From positions 2,418,001 to 2,482,000 of the forward strand of contig OOIN01000001.1 of NCBI GenBank assembly GCA_900323505.1: a stretch of 64,000 nt of DNA, given 5' to 3'. Numbering within the stretch: the stretch's first letter is position 1; each line of letters opens with the position of its first letter. The DNA is from Ustilago trichophora (taxonomy: Eukaryota; Basidiomycota; Ustilaginomycetes; Ustilaginales; Ustilaginaceae). The notes beneath the pieces were generated by a model. It saw only the letters and a program-made list of their open reading frames with translations, had not been told where the DNA came from and made no database searches. This document shows, in pieces, positions 37,686 to 47,892 of the stretch. A program made the translations under genes and the position numbers.

Positions 37686-39320
37686 TTACACGACAGCGGA
37701 GGAAGTGCGAGTATCTGGATTAGCCGAGGGGAGAGGTGGCGGTCGAGCGCCATAGGAAGGGAAGTTTCTCCTGCTGAGTAGGAGACCTTTGAGACTTCGA
37801 ATTTCTGCCTTGACCTGACCCAAGTCTCCGGATTTGGGACTCTCTGCGCCGCTTCCACTGCTGGCATTGGCGTCTGTTGTGCCGGGGCCAAAGCGGAACG
37901 CTCCGCCGGAGTACATGCTAGATGAGGACGAGTTGGCTGCGAAAGCGTGCGTTGAGATGTCTGCGTTGAGGCTAACCAGTGCGGATTTGAGCCCAGAGAT
38001 GCTAGCTGAGCCGGAGCCAGACTTTGCGGTGGAAGCAGAAGAGGAGGAGGATGACTGGGTGTGCTTGTGCTTCTTCTGGTACGCTCCGTAAGGGTCAAAT
38101 TCGAGTCCGTCATCGTCGTCCGAGCCATCAGCATCGTCATCGTCGTCGTCTTCCCATTCGTCCGAGCCCGATTCTGCGTCCGTAACGCTCGCCACTCTTG
38201 CAGCGCGAGGGGTAGACGAAGCAAAAGAGGTGCTCGTAGAGGCAAGGGGGCGACCGGAGAGATCGCCTTTCAGCGCTTCTGCCAACCGCGCCATGCTCTC
38301 CCGGATCGGCGTCATAATGTCGATGGGCTCGAGCTTGGGTGCAACTGATTCAGCATCCTCGCCATCCACCGATGCGTCGGTTTCAGATCCTTCCCTGGTC
38401 TCGGAGAGCAATGGCGTCTTTGCATCCACCACGACATCTGTACCCGGCATGACGACTTTTTCGGTACTCGACTTGTCGCTTCCATGCTGTGTCGACTTGA
38501 CACCCTCCTTCTCGTTTTCGGCAGACGCTGCGAGCTCGTCGTGGAAGTGGACCTTCTTTAGTACTCCCTTCAGCGGCGATGCGGCCGACGATGCTGCAGT
38601 GTCATCTGAGCCAATGCGAGCCTGTTGGACGGGAACATACGTAGCTAGGCTGGCAACGTTGCTCCTGAGCTTGTCAAAGAGAACAATGTGGTGCTTGAGC
38701 ACGATGCTGCGCGCATCGAACATCGCGGTGATCTTGGGAAGAATATAGGCCCTATACGCCGAGACGAGGATGGCGGTCAACCCACCACCGAGCATCATCA
38801 TGTAGCTAAGCGTGCGGAAGAATTGCAACAGCACCTGGTATCGAGTCAGTGGAGAAGCAGGCTGACCTCCCTGCAGCTGCTGATTGCCATGTTGACCTTG
38901 TCCTGGTTGAGATGCGGGCGGATCGTAGTAGAGAGCTAGTGGCGAGTTGGGGTAGGACTTGGGTGGAGGTGCGATGGCATCTGCATTGATCGGATCGTCA
39001 AATTGGCGAGCGGCAAGCTCGAATGGATCGACGTCGCCAGCTTCAGACTGCTGTGTGGTGGCGTGACGAGCGTGAAGGCCTTCAACAGGAGACTTGGCAT
39101 CTTGGAAGGCACGAGTGATCTCGTCTTCTGACAAGCCTTTGGATCGCAGGAATTCGCGCTTGTCATCGTCGGAGGCTGATTCGGAGATGTTGGCAGATGT
39201 AAGAAATCGTGTAGCCTGTGCGAGGATTTGCGACCTGTCGTCGACCTGCGAGGCTGTTTGGGATGACAAGGCGGCAGCAGAGGAGGATGCCTCGCCAACG
39301 CTGTTGCTGTCATCCGCCAT
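37686..39320 (-). CDS. PEX14: Peroxisomal docking protein PEX14
   Basis: 544-residue peroxin that, with Pex13, docks the cargo receptor Pex5 at the peroxisomal membrane. The N-terminal Pex14 domain (about residues 30-75; AQATRFLT, KREFLRSKGLSEDEITRAFQ) has the FL-x-x-KGL-x-x-x-EI-x-x-AF pattern that binds WxxxF motifs of Pex5. A Pro/Gln-rich linker precedes a hydrophobic segment (about 160-187; FFRTLSYMMMLGGGLTAILVSAY). A coiled region (FDARSIVLKHHIVLFDKLRS) and an acidic, Ser-rich tail follow. The frame is open 303 bp further upstream, but that part lacks family similarity and I start at MADDSNS (39318-39320). Single exon. Downstream gene of GDI1 on the same strand. Confidence 0.9.
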   Translation of the reverse strand: MADDSNSVGEASSSAAALSSQTASQVDDRSQILAQATRFLTSANISESASDDDKREFLRSKGLSEDEITRAFQDAKSPVEGLHARHATTQQSEAGDVDPFELAARQFDDPINADAIAPPPKSYPNSPLALYYDPPASQPGQGQHGNQQLQGGQPASPLTRYQVLLQFFRTLSYMMMLGGGLTAILVSAYRAYILPKITAMFDARSIVLKHHIVLFDKLRSNVASLATYVPVQQARIGSDDTAASSAASPLKGVLKKVHFHDELAASAENEKEGVKSTQHGSDKSSTEKVVMPGTDVVVDAKTPLLSETREGSETDASVDGEDAESVAPKLEPIDIMTPIRESMARLAEALKGDLSGRPLASTSTSFASSTPRAARVASVTDAESGSDEWEDDDDDDADGSDDDDGLEFDPYGAYQKKHKHTQSSSSSSASTAKSGSGSASISGLKSALVSLNADISTHAFAANSSSSSMYSGGAFRFGPGTTDANASSGSGAESPKSGDLGQVKAEIRSLKGLLLSRRNFPSYGARPPPLPSANPDTRTSSAVV

Positions 39321-39865
39321 GATTGTAGCTTGCTCTTCTGAGACTGCGCAAGGCGTGAAGACCGGTGAGCACACTTGCTTATGAGCGGGAGTGGGAGACA
39401 GCGTCGAGCTCAGACAGGAAGAGATGATGTTGGAGAGACGAAAGGTGGAGTGAGTCAGGGTCGAATGCGTCAACCCCACACGCAACCAAGCGTAGCGTTG
39501 CATCCGCGCCTGAATTCTCGCTTTCGGATAAGTGGTTGCGGTTGAAAGACCGAAGACCGGTGCCGGCTGACCGTGACGCTGCTGCCTCCAAAATTTATCG
39601 CCCGAGAAATTTACACATAACATTCGCTCATCCTTTGGCTTTGCTCAGTAACCTCACAACATGACGGCTACAGCAATCACACGCATCTTTCTCACAACTT
39701 GGTCAAGTTGCAATAATCGGACCCCAGGATACTTGTTGAGAAGACAACAGCTATTTTGAAACAATTCGAGTATTAGAAGAGACAAGGAAACAAGGCATGC
39801 AGGGGCGGCAAGTAACAATCTCTGGAGCAAATCACTGTACGCGGAAAAGTCGAAAGGTATCAAAC
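39321..39865. other. PEX14 upstream region / GDI1 3' flank
   Basis: 545 bp between codirectional minus-strand genes. The open frame continuing upstream of the PEX14 ATG is probably leader. Nothing else recognised. Confidence 0.5.
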
Positions 39866-41334
39866 CTAGGCCTGGACCTGGGCACCCTCAGAGTCGTCAC
39901 GCTTCTTGAGCACGAGCTTCTCGCCGTTGGTCATGCGCCTCCAGACGTCGTGCACATCCTCGACCACGGTCTCGAAATGCGAGGTGGCATCGTAGGAGCG
40001 TGTGATGAAGATGTTGTCGTCCTTGCCGCCCTCGATGGGCTCCTCGAGGGGGCTGATCGAGACAAACTTGTCCAGAATGGGTCCAAGGAGGTCGAGACCG
40101 GGTCGGAGCTCGAGCTCGGGCTTGTCCGACTCGACAATGGTGGAGACCTGAGCAACGTAAAAGTCGCGGGCGGCAATGTTCTGTGCGCTCGAGACACCCG
40201 AGATGTAGATGTCGTGCTTTCGACCGACCTGGTTCTGGGGGATGATGAGCTGGACCGAGTCCGAGTTGTCGGTGTTGGGGATGGGGTGCTTGAGGATGCA
40301 GATGGCTCGTACCACCTTGCCGGTCTCGCGCACCTTGTCCTTGCCAGCCACACCGGAGCGGAAGTAGCTGGGGTCACCGATGACCATGTCGGCCTTGACG
40401 GTCTCGTCACCACTTCGAACACCCACAAACTTGCCAGTCTCGGAGTCGACAACGATCTCGTCGACGGGCTTGTCAAGCATGTAGGTACCACCGTAGATGG
40501 CCGAGAGACGAGCAAAGGCCTGAGGAAGCTCACCGAGACCGTAGAGCGGGTAGATGTAAGGCGACTTGCCGTAACGGGCCATGGACGACGTGTAGAGGAT
40601 GATGCGGTCGTAGGTCTCACGGGCGGGGCGCTGGAGGTACGAGTCGTCGAGGTGGAGGGCCATCGAGTGACCGATAAAATCCTTGGTACCGGGCTCGAGA
40701 CCAAAGTAGTCAAAGATCTTGACCATGCTGTCTGAGTCCAGGTCGAGACCTTGGTGAGTGGCAGGGTCCGAGTCGCGCCAGTTCTGGATGAACTCAAAGA
40801 ACTTCTTGGCCCTGCGCTTCTCGAACAAGCCCATGAGCGAAGATCGGACGGCCTCCATCTCGGTGGCAGGCACCTTGGCGATCTTGCCGTCGCGGTAGAC
40901 GTACGAGGCAGCAATCTGCTTGAACTCGAGGTATCGGGTGACATCGGTGTGGACGAGCATCTGTGTGAGCTCTCCATTGGCCATGATGAGCTTAGGGATC
41001 AGGTCGACAGCCCAGTCACGGTCACGGCCCCAGTCCTTGGGAGGCTCCGCACCGGGACGGAACTTTTCGTAGAGCTGAGTGAGGTTGAGCGAGGCCATCT
41101 CACCACCGTAGACCTGGCCTCGGTCGATGTGGAGGACCTTCTTGCCGTCGACGGACAAGAGTGCGGAAAGCACACATTCGGTCACACCGGTGCCGAGAAT
41201 GACGGCGTCTATGAAGGCGAAACCACATTTGAGAAATACAAGAGAGACAAGCGTCCAAGGTGTAAGTAAGCTGGCTTAATGGAAACAGTATCAGCCTCTC
41301 TACGAGCGTCATACTCACCGTACTTCTCATCCAT
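39866..41334 (-). CDS. GDI1: Rab GDP-dissociation inhibitor GDI1, two exons
   Basis: Extracts GDP-bound, prenylated Rab GTPases from membranes and keeps them soluble for recycling. Essential in yeast. Exon 1 is only 16 nt (41334-41319, MDEKY plus one base; GTGAGT donor) and exon 2 is 41208-39866. The product is 452 residues, the usual size. The joined start MDEKYDAVILGTGVTECVLS has the dinucleotide-fold GxGxxE motif, followed by LLSVDGKKVLHIDRGQVYGG (sequence-conserved region 1 of the GDI/REP family). The region with LYGLGELPQAFARLSAIYGGTYML is conserved region 3. No C-terminal extension of the Rab escort protein type is present, which favours GDI over REP. Divergent from the NVJ2-like gene. 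Confidence 0.96.
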
Positions 41335-42379
41335 GTTGCTAGTGTATTTGTGTATGGAGGGATGATATGAATAGGAGGAGGAGGAGGAGGAGGAGGAGGA
41401 GAAGGTGATGGTAAGGCGGACTTTGGGGATGGCCTTACCGTTGCCAATCTTGAAATGCTGTGCGTGAGTCGTGCAGATTTCAGGGAGCGGCTGCGTGTGC
41501 GTTTTTGTGTTGGTTGTGGTCTATGCTCCACCTCGTAAGCTCAGAACCTCAGACCACGAATCGCCGCCATGTCTCCTTTTTTTAGCACCAAAGATGTCAG
41601 CTCGGCTTGAAATTCACAACAAAATGCTCGCGCTAAAAAAATCGAACATCGGCCAAATTCATGTCATGACGCAGGAAATGGCCCAAAGCGACGGGCTGAC
41701 AGGGGTGAAAACAGTGGGGCAAAAGGGTGGAGGAAGCACAGCAGCAGCACCAACACCATCTGCTCCTCTCCTCGACCTGTGTCCACTCCTAATGCAAGAC
41801 TAAGAGAGCTCTGGTTCCAATGCCGTAACTACTGTATTGTGACGATGTAAGATCGTCAGTAGTGCCATTGAGGTCAAGAGGAAGGACAAAGAGTGGGCGG
41901 AAAGCGGTGGGCTTCCCCGCTCTGCAGCTCTTTCGTGCAAAACAAAATCCAAGTGTTTGAATTCCAGTCGTAAGTTGTTGATCTGACTGCTCTCCCCGCG
42001 CACAGACGATGTGAAGTTGCAAAGTGACACTGCAACATGCATCAATCCATTCACTGCCGCGCTCCACCGTTAAAGTCACATTTTTGGCTGAGTAGGAACA
42101 AGCAACCTGACGTGGCTCTCTTGCTCGCCAGGAACAAGCTCGTCCGAAGCTTACATCGAGAGGGTTCACCTTCCATCTCGCCTCGAGCTCTTCGCTTCTC
42201 ACAACACCTCTTGCATCACTCTTTCGCCTAATCCTTCAAGCAACACAAATCCGTCTATAGCAACCTAGGACGCCGTCGGCATGTCGGACTTGTAGAGACA
42301 GCGGTTGCTCAACATTAGCCAACGGTCGGCATCAACCTCTCAAAGGAAGCCTTGAGCTGCTTGACCGCCAACTCTAAGG
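41335..42379. promoter_or_regulatory. Divergent GDI1/NVJ2-like upstream region
   Basis: 1,045 bp between two divergent starts, including a GGA trinucleotide tract (41374-41401) 40 bp before the GDI1 ATG. No gene recognised. Confidence 0.5.
41374..41401. repeat. (GGA)9 microsatellite
   Basis: Reads as TCC repeats in the 5' leader of the minus-strand GDI1 transcript. Confidence 0.85.
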
Positions 42380-45300
42380 ATGCTGCGAGAGGCCTTCTAC
42401 TACCTCCTAGGAGGTGTGACCTTCCTTCCACTTTGCATCGTCGGCATCGTCTTGCACTTTTACTTCTATGCACCTTCTGTTCGACAGTCTGATCCTCCCA
42501 GCATAGACGCAGATGTCGAGTTGACCCACGAAAAGAAGCTGGCTGCGCTCGACCTTGCTGCTCGCAATGCTGCCATTCACGCCGAGATTGAAAAAGCGAA
42601 AGGCAAAGACCATCCTCAAGGTGATGCTACTGCACCTCCTACCGCCAAGCGTCTAGGCCCGGGGCCCGCCAATTCTTCCTCTCCGAAACCCTTCTCCTCT
42701 GGCTGGCTCACTGTTCGTCCCACCTTTGACTCTGACAAGGATGTTGCCACAACAACTAGCGGCACGAGTAGCCCGGCTGCGATACCAGCCTCATTAGTCG
42801 ACGGCGAGTCGGATTCTAGCCGCCTTCAGTCAGAGGATGAGGGTACGGCAGTAGAGAACTCGGATGCTGCCTCGATCGCAAGCACGAAGTCGACTGCAAC
42901 CAACGCTGGGTCCGGATACATGTCGCAGATGTACAGAGGTATCCTGGACTACCGCATAGGCAGAGGAGCCAACAAGAAACCTGCCACCGATGCTAGCAGC
43001 TCTCGCTCAACGCCCGGCTCCACTGCATCAGGCGCAACGCCAACAGGCACCGCCGGTAAGGAAAACTTCTACTGCATTCTCAAGTCGCCCATCCTCTACC
43101 TATACTCTTCCGACGATACCGCAAGCCCAAACACCGAATGTCATGCTGCCATTGATCTTCGCGGCAAACGTGTCAGCCTCTTTGTCGCCGGCCTCGGTGA
43201 CACTCTAGGCGAGCTTGAGCCAGAGACCGCGAACCACCACGGCGCTATCACGGATGATGAGCAACTTGGAGATGCAGCAGCTGACTCCGAAGCCTTTGAC
43301 CCTAAAAAGGCTTGGAAGAAAGCCAAGCGTGCCGTGGTACGTGATGGAGAGCTCTTCATGAAGCGGAACGCCATTCGCATCGTTGGATCCGCCCTTGGTC
43401 GAAGCTCATCGCCTGGCGATCGCAGAGCAGGGCGCGCCTCGAACCTAAACCGAAGGAGGCCGCAGTGGTTCATCTTTTGCAAGAACAACTACTTTATGGA
43501 GGACTGGTACCATGCACTGCTCCAAGCTTCTCTCATGCCAGATTCAAGCCTGTCAACCAAGCTCTCCGACGAAGCCCCCGTCGATCCCCTCGCGCGCCTC
43601 TTTAGCAAGCTCGACGATCCCATCGGGCCCACTTTCTCTCAGGAGGATATGGCTTCATTGCTCGTGTCACTAGACAGTCTCCCGGATCCTCTTCCATTGC
43701 GCTGGCTCAATGCTCTGGTCGGCCGTATCTTCTTCTCGGTCTACCGTACCGCGTGGCTCGAGGATTACATTGTCTCCAAGATGATGAAGAAGCTCCATCG
43801 CGTCAAGACGCCGGGCTTCCTCGGCGACATCAAAGTCGAAGAGGTCGACGTAGGTCGACGTGCTCCCGGCTTCAGCCGACCCATGCTCAAAGCCCTGACC
43901 AGTGAAGGAGAAGCCAGCATGGAGATCGCCGTCCACTATGTCGGCGAGGTTCGGATCACCATTTCGACCACACTCACGCTATCACTAGGCTCGCGCTTCA
44001 AGCCATACAACATTCCCATTGTGCTAGCAGTCGTCCTCAGATCTCTCGAGGGCAACCTGCTCCTCCACGTCAAGCGTCCACCAAGCAATCGTCTATGGTT
44101 CGGCTTCACCACGATGCCCAAGATGGAGATCGACATTGAGCCTGTAGTGAGCGAGAGGAAAGTGCAGTGGGGTATGGTCACCCGACTCATCGAGAACAGA
44201 CTCCGAGAGCTTCTCAACGAATCCATCGTCGTGCCCAACATGGACGATCTTTCCTTCTTCGACACGCGCTCAATGCCTTTGCGAGGAGGCATCTTTGCCG
44301 ATGCTGCCAAAAAGGCGGACGCAATCCGCAACGAGGTCAACGGGTCGTCAGCTTCAGCCGCAACTACCGCGCCCGTCACGCCTTCGACACAGCAAGAACG
44401 CGACGCCAAACGCATCTCGAACACCATCAAAACTTCAGATCTGCTTGCGGCTAATAAAGTGGGCGCCGCTAGTGCCCCCGTTTCTGGCACAGCCACACCA
44501 GTCACATCCGATCGTGCCAGTGCGTCCACAGCGCGCGAAGCGGCTGCCGACGAGGACGGCGAGGCAAGCTCGATCAGTGCTAGTGCTCCGTCTAACAATG
44601 CTCTTCGGAACCGCAAAGCTGGGACTGAGACTTCAGCCACGCTCAAGGAACCGTCTCTTCAATCTGCGCGAACTTCGTCGCCTGCAGCTGCGGGTCTCAG
44701 CGATCTCTTGAATCGAGACCTGGCAGCAGGCGGAGGCAGTGTGCTGTCGGGTTCGCCGCCTAGGCAGGACGCACAAGCCAACAAACGAAGGACGTGGTTC
44801 GGAAGTGGTCCGAAATCATCCGTGTCCAGCATCGGCTCCTCCTCTGGGCTTTCGTCGCTCGGCCTAGGTGCTGCTAGCTTGGGCGGCAGATCAGGTAGGG
44901 AGCAAAGCAGTTTGGCGCTAGGAAATGCCAGCATCGAACGTCCTTCTCAGCGTTCGCAATCTGCAAGCGTCTCAAGCAAGACTGAAGCCGGACTGTCCAT
45001 TCCAGGCGAAGCCTCAACTCGAACAGTGTCCGATTCTGCAAGTAGCAAGTCCCCAGCCAACCCATTCGGCGATCGTGACAGTGGCAGTATCGCATCCGTT
45101 CGTTCTCCATCGGTACTGTCGACGGTTGGTAGCGACGCAGACGCCCGCCACGCTCAAGATTCTCTGCGTGCATCCGCTCTGACTACCGCTGCCTTGCAAC
45201 GAGAAGTCTCGCGTGACGTCAAGGAGGGAGACCAGACCAGTGAAAATGGTCGATCAACTGGAACGCCGTCGTTGATTGTGTCGAGCGCCTCTGAGCCAGT

Positions 45301-47758
45301 ACTTGCGCTCGGCGACGTCGGCAGCCATCACGAAACGAGGTCAACGCTGGAAGCACCTTCTCTGAACGACGGCGACGACGAGCGAGACTTTGTCGACAGC
45401 CCCTCGAGCCTTGCCCCCAGCACGAGATCTTCTCTTCGCAGCTCGAGATCCGACGCTGTCGGTCTGGATGTGAGGAAAGAAGCCCAAAGCGACGGCCATG
45501 ATTCGGTCCAGAGAGGCTCGGCCGAGTCATTTAATGACTTGGACTTTATCGCAGCTTCCCGCCAGACCTCGCGAGATTCGGGAGGGACACAGACAAGTAC
45601 CGGCTCTGCAGCTACTTCCCAAAAAGCCATGCCACCACCTCCTCCTCCACGCAGGCCCACAGGAACGCCAAACGACAGCCGCTCTGTTCCACGTCAGGAT
45701 GCTGCGGCTGCGCTCTCGAGCGTCCAACGCAGTCGATATGGCCTGAACGAAGGAGATCGCAGCGTGGGTGAGGGTCCAAATGCACTGACAGGCTCTACCT
45801 CTGCGATGCTGTTGACCTCGTGGAACAAGGCCAAGGCGAGCATGGCAGACAAGGAATCGAGGCAGGCGGCCGCACGTGATGCCAAAGATGCCATCAAGAG
45901 AGGGTGGGCCAACTGGAACACGAAGCGTGCCGAAGCCAAGCGAGGAACTCAGGTCGAAGACGATGTGGGTGAGCAGTACGGCCAAGATAGTATGACTCGG
46001 TCGCATTCAAGCCGCTTGTCGCTTGTTCCGGGCAAGTCGGCGTGGCTTGCGAGCAGTCCACCGGATCCGACAAGCTTTGGCCTAGGGTTCGACAAGTCTA
46101 GCCCTGAAGATACTCGTAGCGGCTTCCGGGACAAGCATGCATCGGCCGGCCACTATGCAGGAATGCGATCGAATCTCACTGATACCGACGACGACAATGC
46201 CAGCGTACACTCGAACTCGAGCAACAGACAGCCGTACCGGGAGCTCAGAGCCTCGAAGAAGGTGCACGGCTTCGATAGCGGGTTGGCCGATGGCAGAGCA
46301 CCTTCCGTCTCGTCATCGAAACTTGCTTCCACCGCCTCGCTTTCGACAACGCCTTCCACAGTGTCTGCTGGCGACGTATCCAGCTGGTCAGCCAAGTGGG
46401 ATGCCGAGATCCCTTCGTTGACGCCTCCTGCCCCCGCCTACCGAGAAGAAGAAGTCGGCTCCGAGTCGAAACGCAAAGCTCTCGAACGGACGGTCAGCAA
46501 TGAAGCTCCGGCTGGTATGGTGCCGCCCGCGCTACCGCAGCGAAAGCCTAGCAGCAGCATCTCTTCGACCGGGCAGAGCAGCGGCGTCGTGTCATTCATC
46601 CCGCCCGCACCAGCTGCCACGACAAAGCTGGCATCTCCCTCGAGTCTGTCGGTCGGCGATATTGAATCCGCCAAACACGAGGCTGGACCAGAAGCGCAGT
46701 CTGCTGCTCCCAGCAACTCGACCTCGTCAGAGCCACGAACACCCGAGCGTTCGCAAGTTCGTCAAGCTGACAGCCCGTCCAACAGCGCTGAAGCTCAGAC
46801 TCCAAGTCCAGTTGTCCCTGAGGAAGCTGTGGAGCCAGTGTCTGACGAAGCGGAGTCCCAAGCGATTGGTAAAACCCCTGAAGCTACTAAAGGGCCAAGC
46901 GAGCTCATCAGCATGACCACAAACAAAGATACGGTCAGCCAGGGCCAGAAGACAGACGCAACGGAAAACTCTCCAGCAGACAAGGTGGCAGCGAAGACCG
47001 AGCAGAATTACGCCGCAGCCCCCTCGACGGAGGTGTCTTCACCTAGTCTTGGCTCTGGCATCAAGAAGCAGCCGGGCCGAGCCACAATGATGGCGGTTCC
47101 CGGAATTCCTTCCATGCAAAAGGCTGGTCCGCAGAGCTTCAGCGCGCCTCCGCCACCTGAGCCGACTCCTGCGCCTAAGAGCGATGCCGAGACCTCGCCG
47201 AGCGCATTCAGGGCGAGCTCGCTGTTCAAGATGCCGACGTTCGGTAGTCCTGTATTGACACCAGGCGGATCAAAGACTGCTGTCCAGACAAACAGTCCAA
47301 GCAAGTCGACAGAGACAGCTTTGTCAGCATCAACCTCGACCGAGTCGCCTTCGAAGCAGGAAGCTGCGAAGGTGCCACCTCCGGTTCCGGCCAGGCCGGC
47401 TGCAGGTGCAAAGGCCGAGGAAGCTAGTGTTGTGACCGGCGCAGAGAGCCCGTTTATCGCGCTCGGCTTGACACAGATGGGTAGCTCCGAAGGGTTGGTA
47501 GGGCTGACCTCGCAGCTGGGTCAAGATGGCGCAAAGGAGACCGTGAAGCCGGCTATCGAGTCTCCTCTGGCAGATCGTGAAGCTGGAGACGGCGCCACGT
47601 TTGCTGAGGTGGCCAGGGCAGAAGGTCCTGCAGCAGACCCTGAGTTCGAGCATGCACAGATGGATGCAGGTGACACGGTCCAGATCGGCGACAAGGAGGT
47701 CAAGATTCCGTCCCTCGCAGATAAAGAGACTATAACGAGCGCATCCAGCATCACGTAG
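42380..47758 (+). CDS. NVJ2/TEX2-type lipid-transfer protein (PH and SMP domains)
   Basis: 1,792 residues, one exon. An N-terminal membrane span (about residues 8-30, YLLGGVTFLPLCIVGIVLHFYFY) anchors it, as in yeast Nvj2 and animal TEX2. A split PH-like domain follows at about 225-395 (FYCILKSPILYLYSS, CHAAIDLRGKRVSLF, then WFIFCKNNYFMEDWYHALLQAS). The SMP domain is at about 440-640 (WLNALVGRIFFSVYRT, VHYVGEVRITISTTL, LWFGFTTMPKMEIDIEPVVS). SMP domains form lipid-binding tubes at ER contact sites, and yeast Nvj2 moves ceramide from ER to Golgi under stress. The C-terminal 1,100 residues are disordered, Ser/Pro/Ala-rich, with PPPPPP and PPALPQRKP-type SH3-binding candidates. Such a tail is far longer than in yeast Nvj2 and may recruit cortical or endocytic partners (inference). 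Confidence 0.88.
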   Translation: MLREAFYYLLGGVTFLPLCIVGIVLHFYFYAPSVRQSDPPSIDADVELTHEKKLAALDLAARNAAIHAEIEKAKGKDHPQGDATAPPTAKRLGPGPANSSSPKPFSSGWLTVRPTFDSDKDVATTTSGTSSPAAIPASLVDGESDSSRLQSEDEGTAVENSDAASIASTKSTATNAGSGYMSQMYRGILDYRIGRGANKKPATDASSSRSTPGSTASGATPTGTAGKENFYCILKSPILYLYSSDDTASPNTECHAAIDLRGKRVSLFVAGLGDTLGELEPETANHHGAITDDEQLGDAAADSEAFDPKKAWKKAKRAVVRDGELFMKRNAIRIVGSALGRSSSPGDRRAGRASNLNRRRPQWFIFCKNNYFMEDWYHALLQASLMPDSSLSTKLSDEAPVDPLARLFSKLDDPIGPTFSQEDMASLLVSLDSLPDPLPLRWLNALVGRIFFSVYRTAWLEDYIVSKMMKKLHRVKTPGFLGDIKVEEVDVGRRAPGFSRPMLKALTSEGEASMEIAVHYVGEVRITISTTLTLSLGSRFKPYNIPIVLAVVLRSLEGNLLLHVKRPPSNRLWFGFTTMPKMEIDIEPVVSERKVQWGMVTRLIENRLRELLNESIVVPNMDDLSFFDTRSMPLRGGIFADAAKKADAIRNEVNGSSASAATTAPVTPSTQQERDAKRISNTIKTSDLLAANKVGAASAPVSGTATPVTSDRASASTAREAAADEDGEASSISASAPSNNALRNRKAGTETSATLKEPSLQSARTSSPAAAGLSDLLNRDLAAGGGSVLSGSPPRQDAQANKRRTWFGSGPKSSVSSIGSSSGLSSLGLGAASLGGRSGREQSSLALGNASIERPSQRSQSASVSSKTEAGLSIPGEASTRTVSDSASSKSPANPFGDRDSGSIASVRSPSVLSTVGSDADARHAQDSLRASALTTAALQREVSRDVKEGDQTSENGRSTGTPSLIVSSASEPVLALGDVGSHHETRSTLEAPSLNDGDDERDFVDSPSSLAPSTRSSLRSSRSDAVGLDVRKEAQSDGHDSVQRGSAESFNDLDFIAASRQTSRDSGGTQTSTGSAATSQKAMPPPPPPRRPTGTPNDSRSVPRQDAAAALSSVQRSRYGLNEGDRSVGEGPNALTGSTSAMLLTSWNKAKASMADKESRQAAARDAKDAIKRGWANWNTKRAEAKRGTQVEDDVGEQYGQDSMTRSHSSRLSLVPGKSAWLASSPPDPTSFGLGFDKSSPEDTRSGFRDKHASAGHYAGMRSNLTDTDDDNASVHSNSSNRQPYRELRASKKVHGFDSGLADGRAPSVSSSKLASTASLSTTPSTVSAGDVSSWSAKWDAEIPSLTPPAPAYREEEVGSESKRKALERTVSNEAPAGMVPPALPQRKPSSSISSTGQSSGVVSFIPPAPAATTKLASPSSLSVGDIESAKHEAGPEAQSAAPSNSTSSEPRTPERSQVRQADSPSNSAEAQTPSPVVPEEAVEPVSDEAESQAIGKTPEATKGPSELISMTTNKDTVSQGQKTDATENSPADKVAAKTEQNYAAAPSTEVSSPSLGSGIKKQPGRATMMAVPGIPSMQKAGPQSFSAPPPPEPTPAPKSDAETSPSAFRASSLFKMPTFGSPVLTPGGSKTAVQTNSPSKSTETALSASTSTESPSKQEAAKVPPPVPARPAAGAKAEEASVVTGAESPFIALGLTQMGSSEGLVGLTSQLGQDGAKETVKPAIESPLADREAGDGATFAEVARAEGPAADPEFEHAQMDAGDTVQIGDKEVKIPSLADKETITSASSIT

Positions 47759-47892
47759 GCACCGCACGTTTTGCACAATCTGTAGTTTTCAGATGACACA
47801 CACACACCTTCTTGCACATAAAAATGATGATCCATGTTTCCGTTCAGTCTGCTTGAGAGCGTTTTAATTGCATGCGATTGGTGTGGATAACG

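Noticed and set aside
39797..40735. 312-codon plus-strand frame opposite GDI1
   Set aside because: Val/Asp/Leu-rich antisense shadow of a conserved gene.
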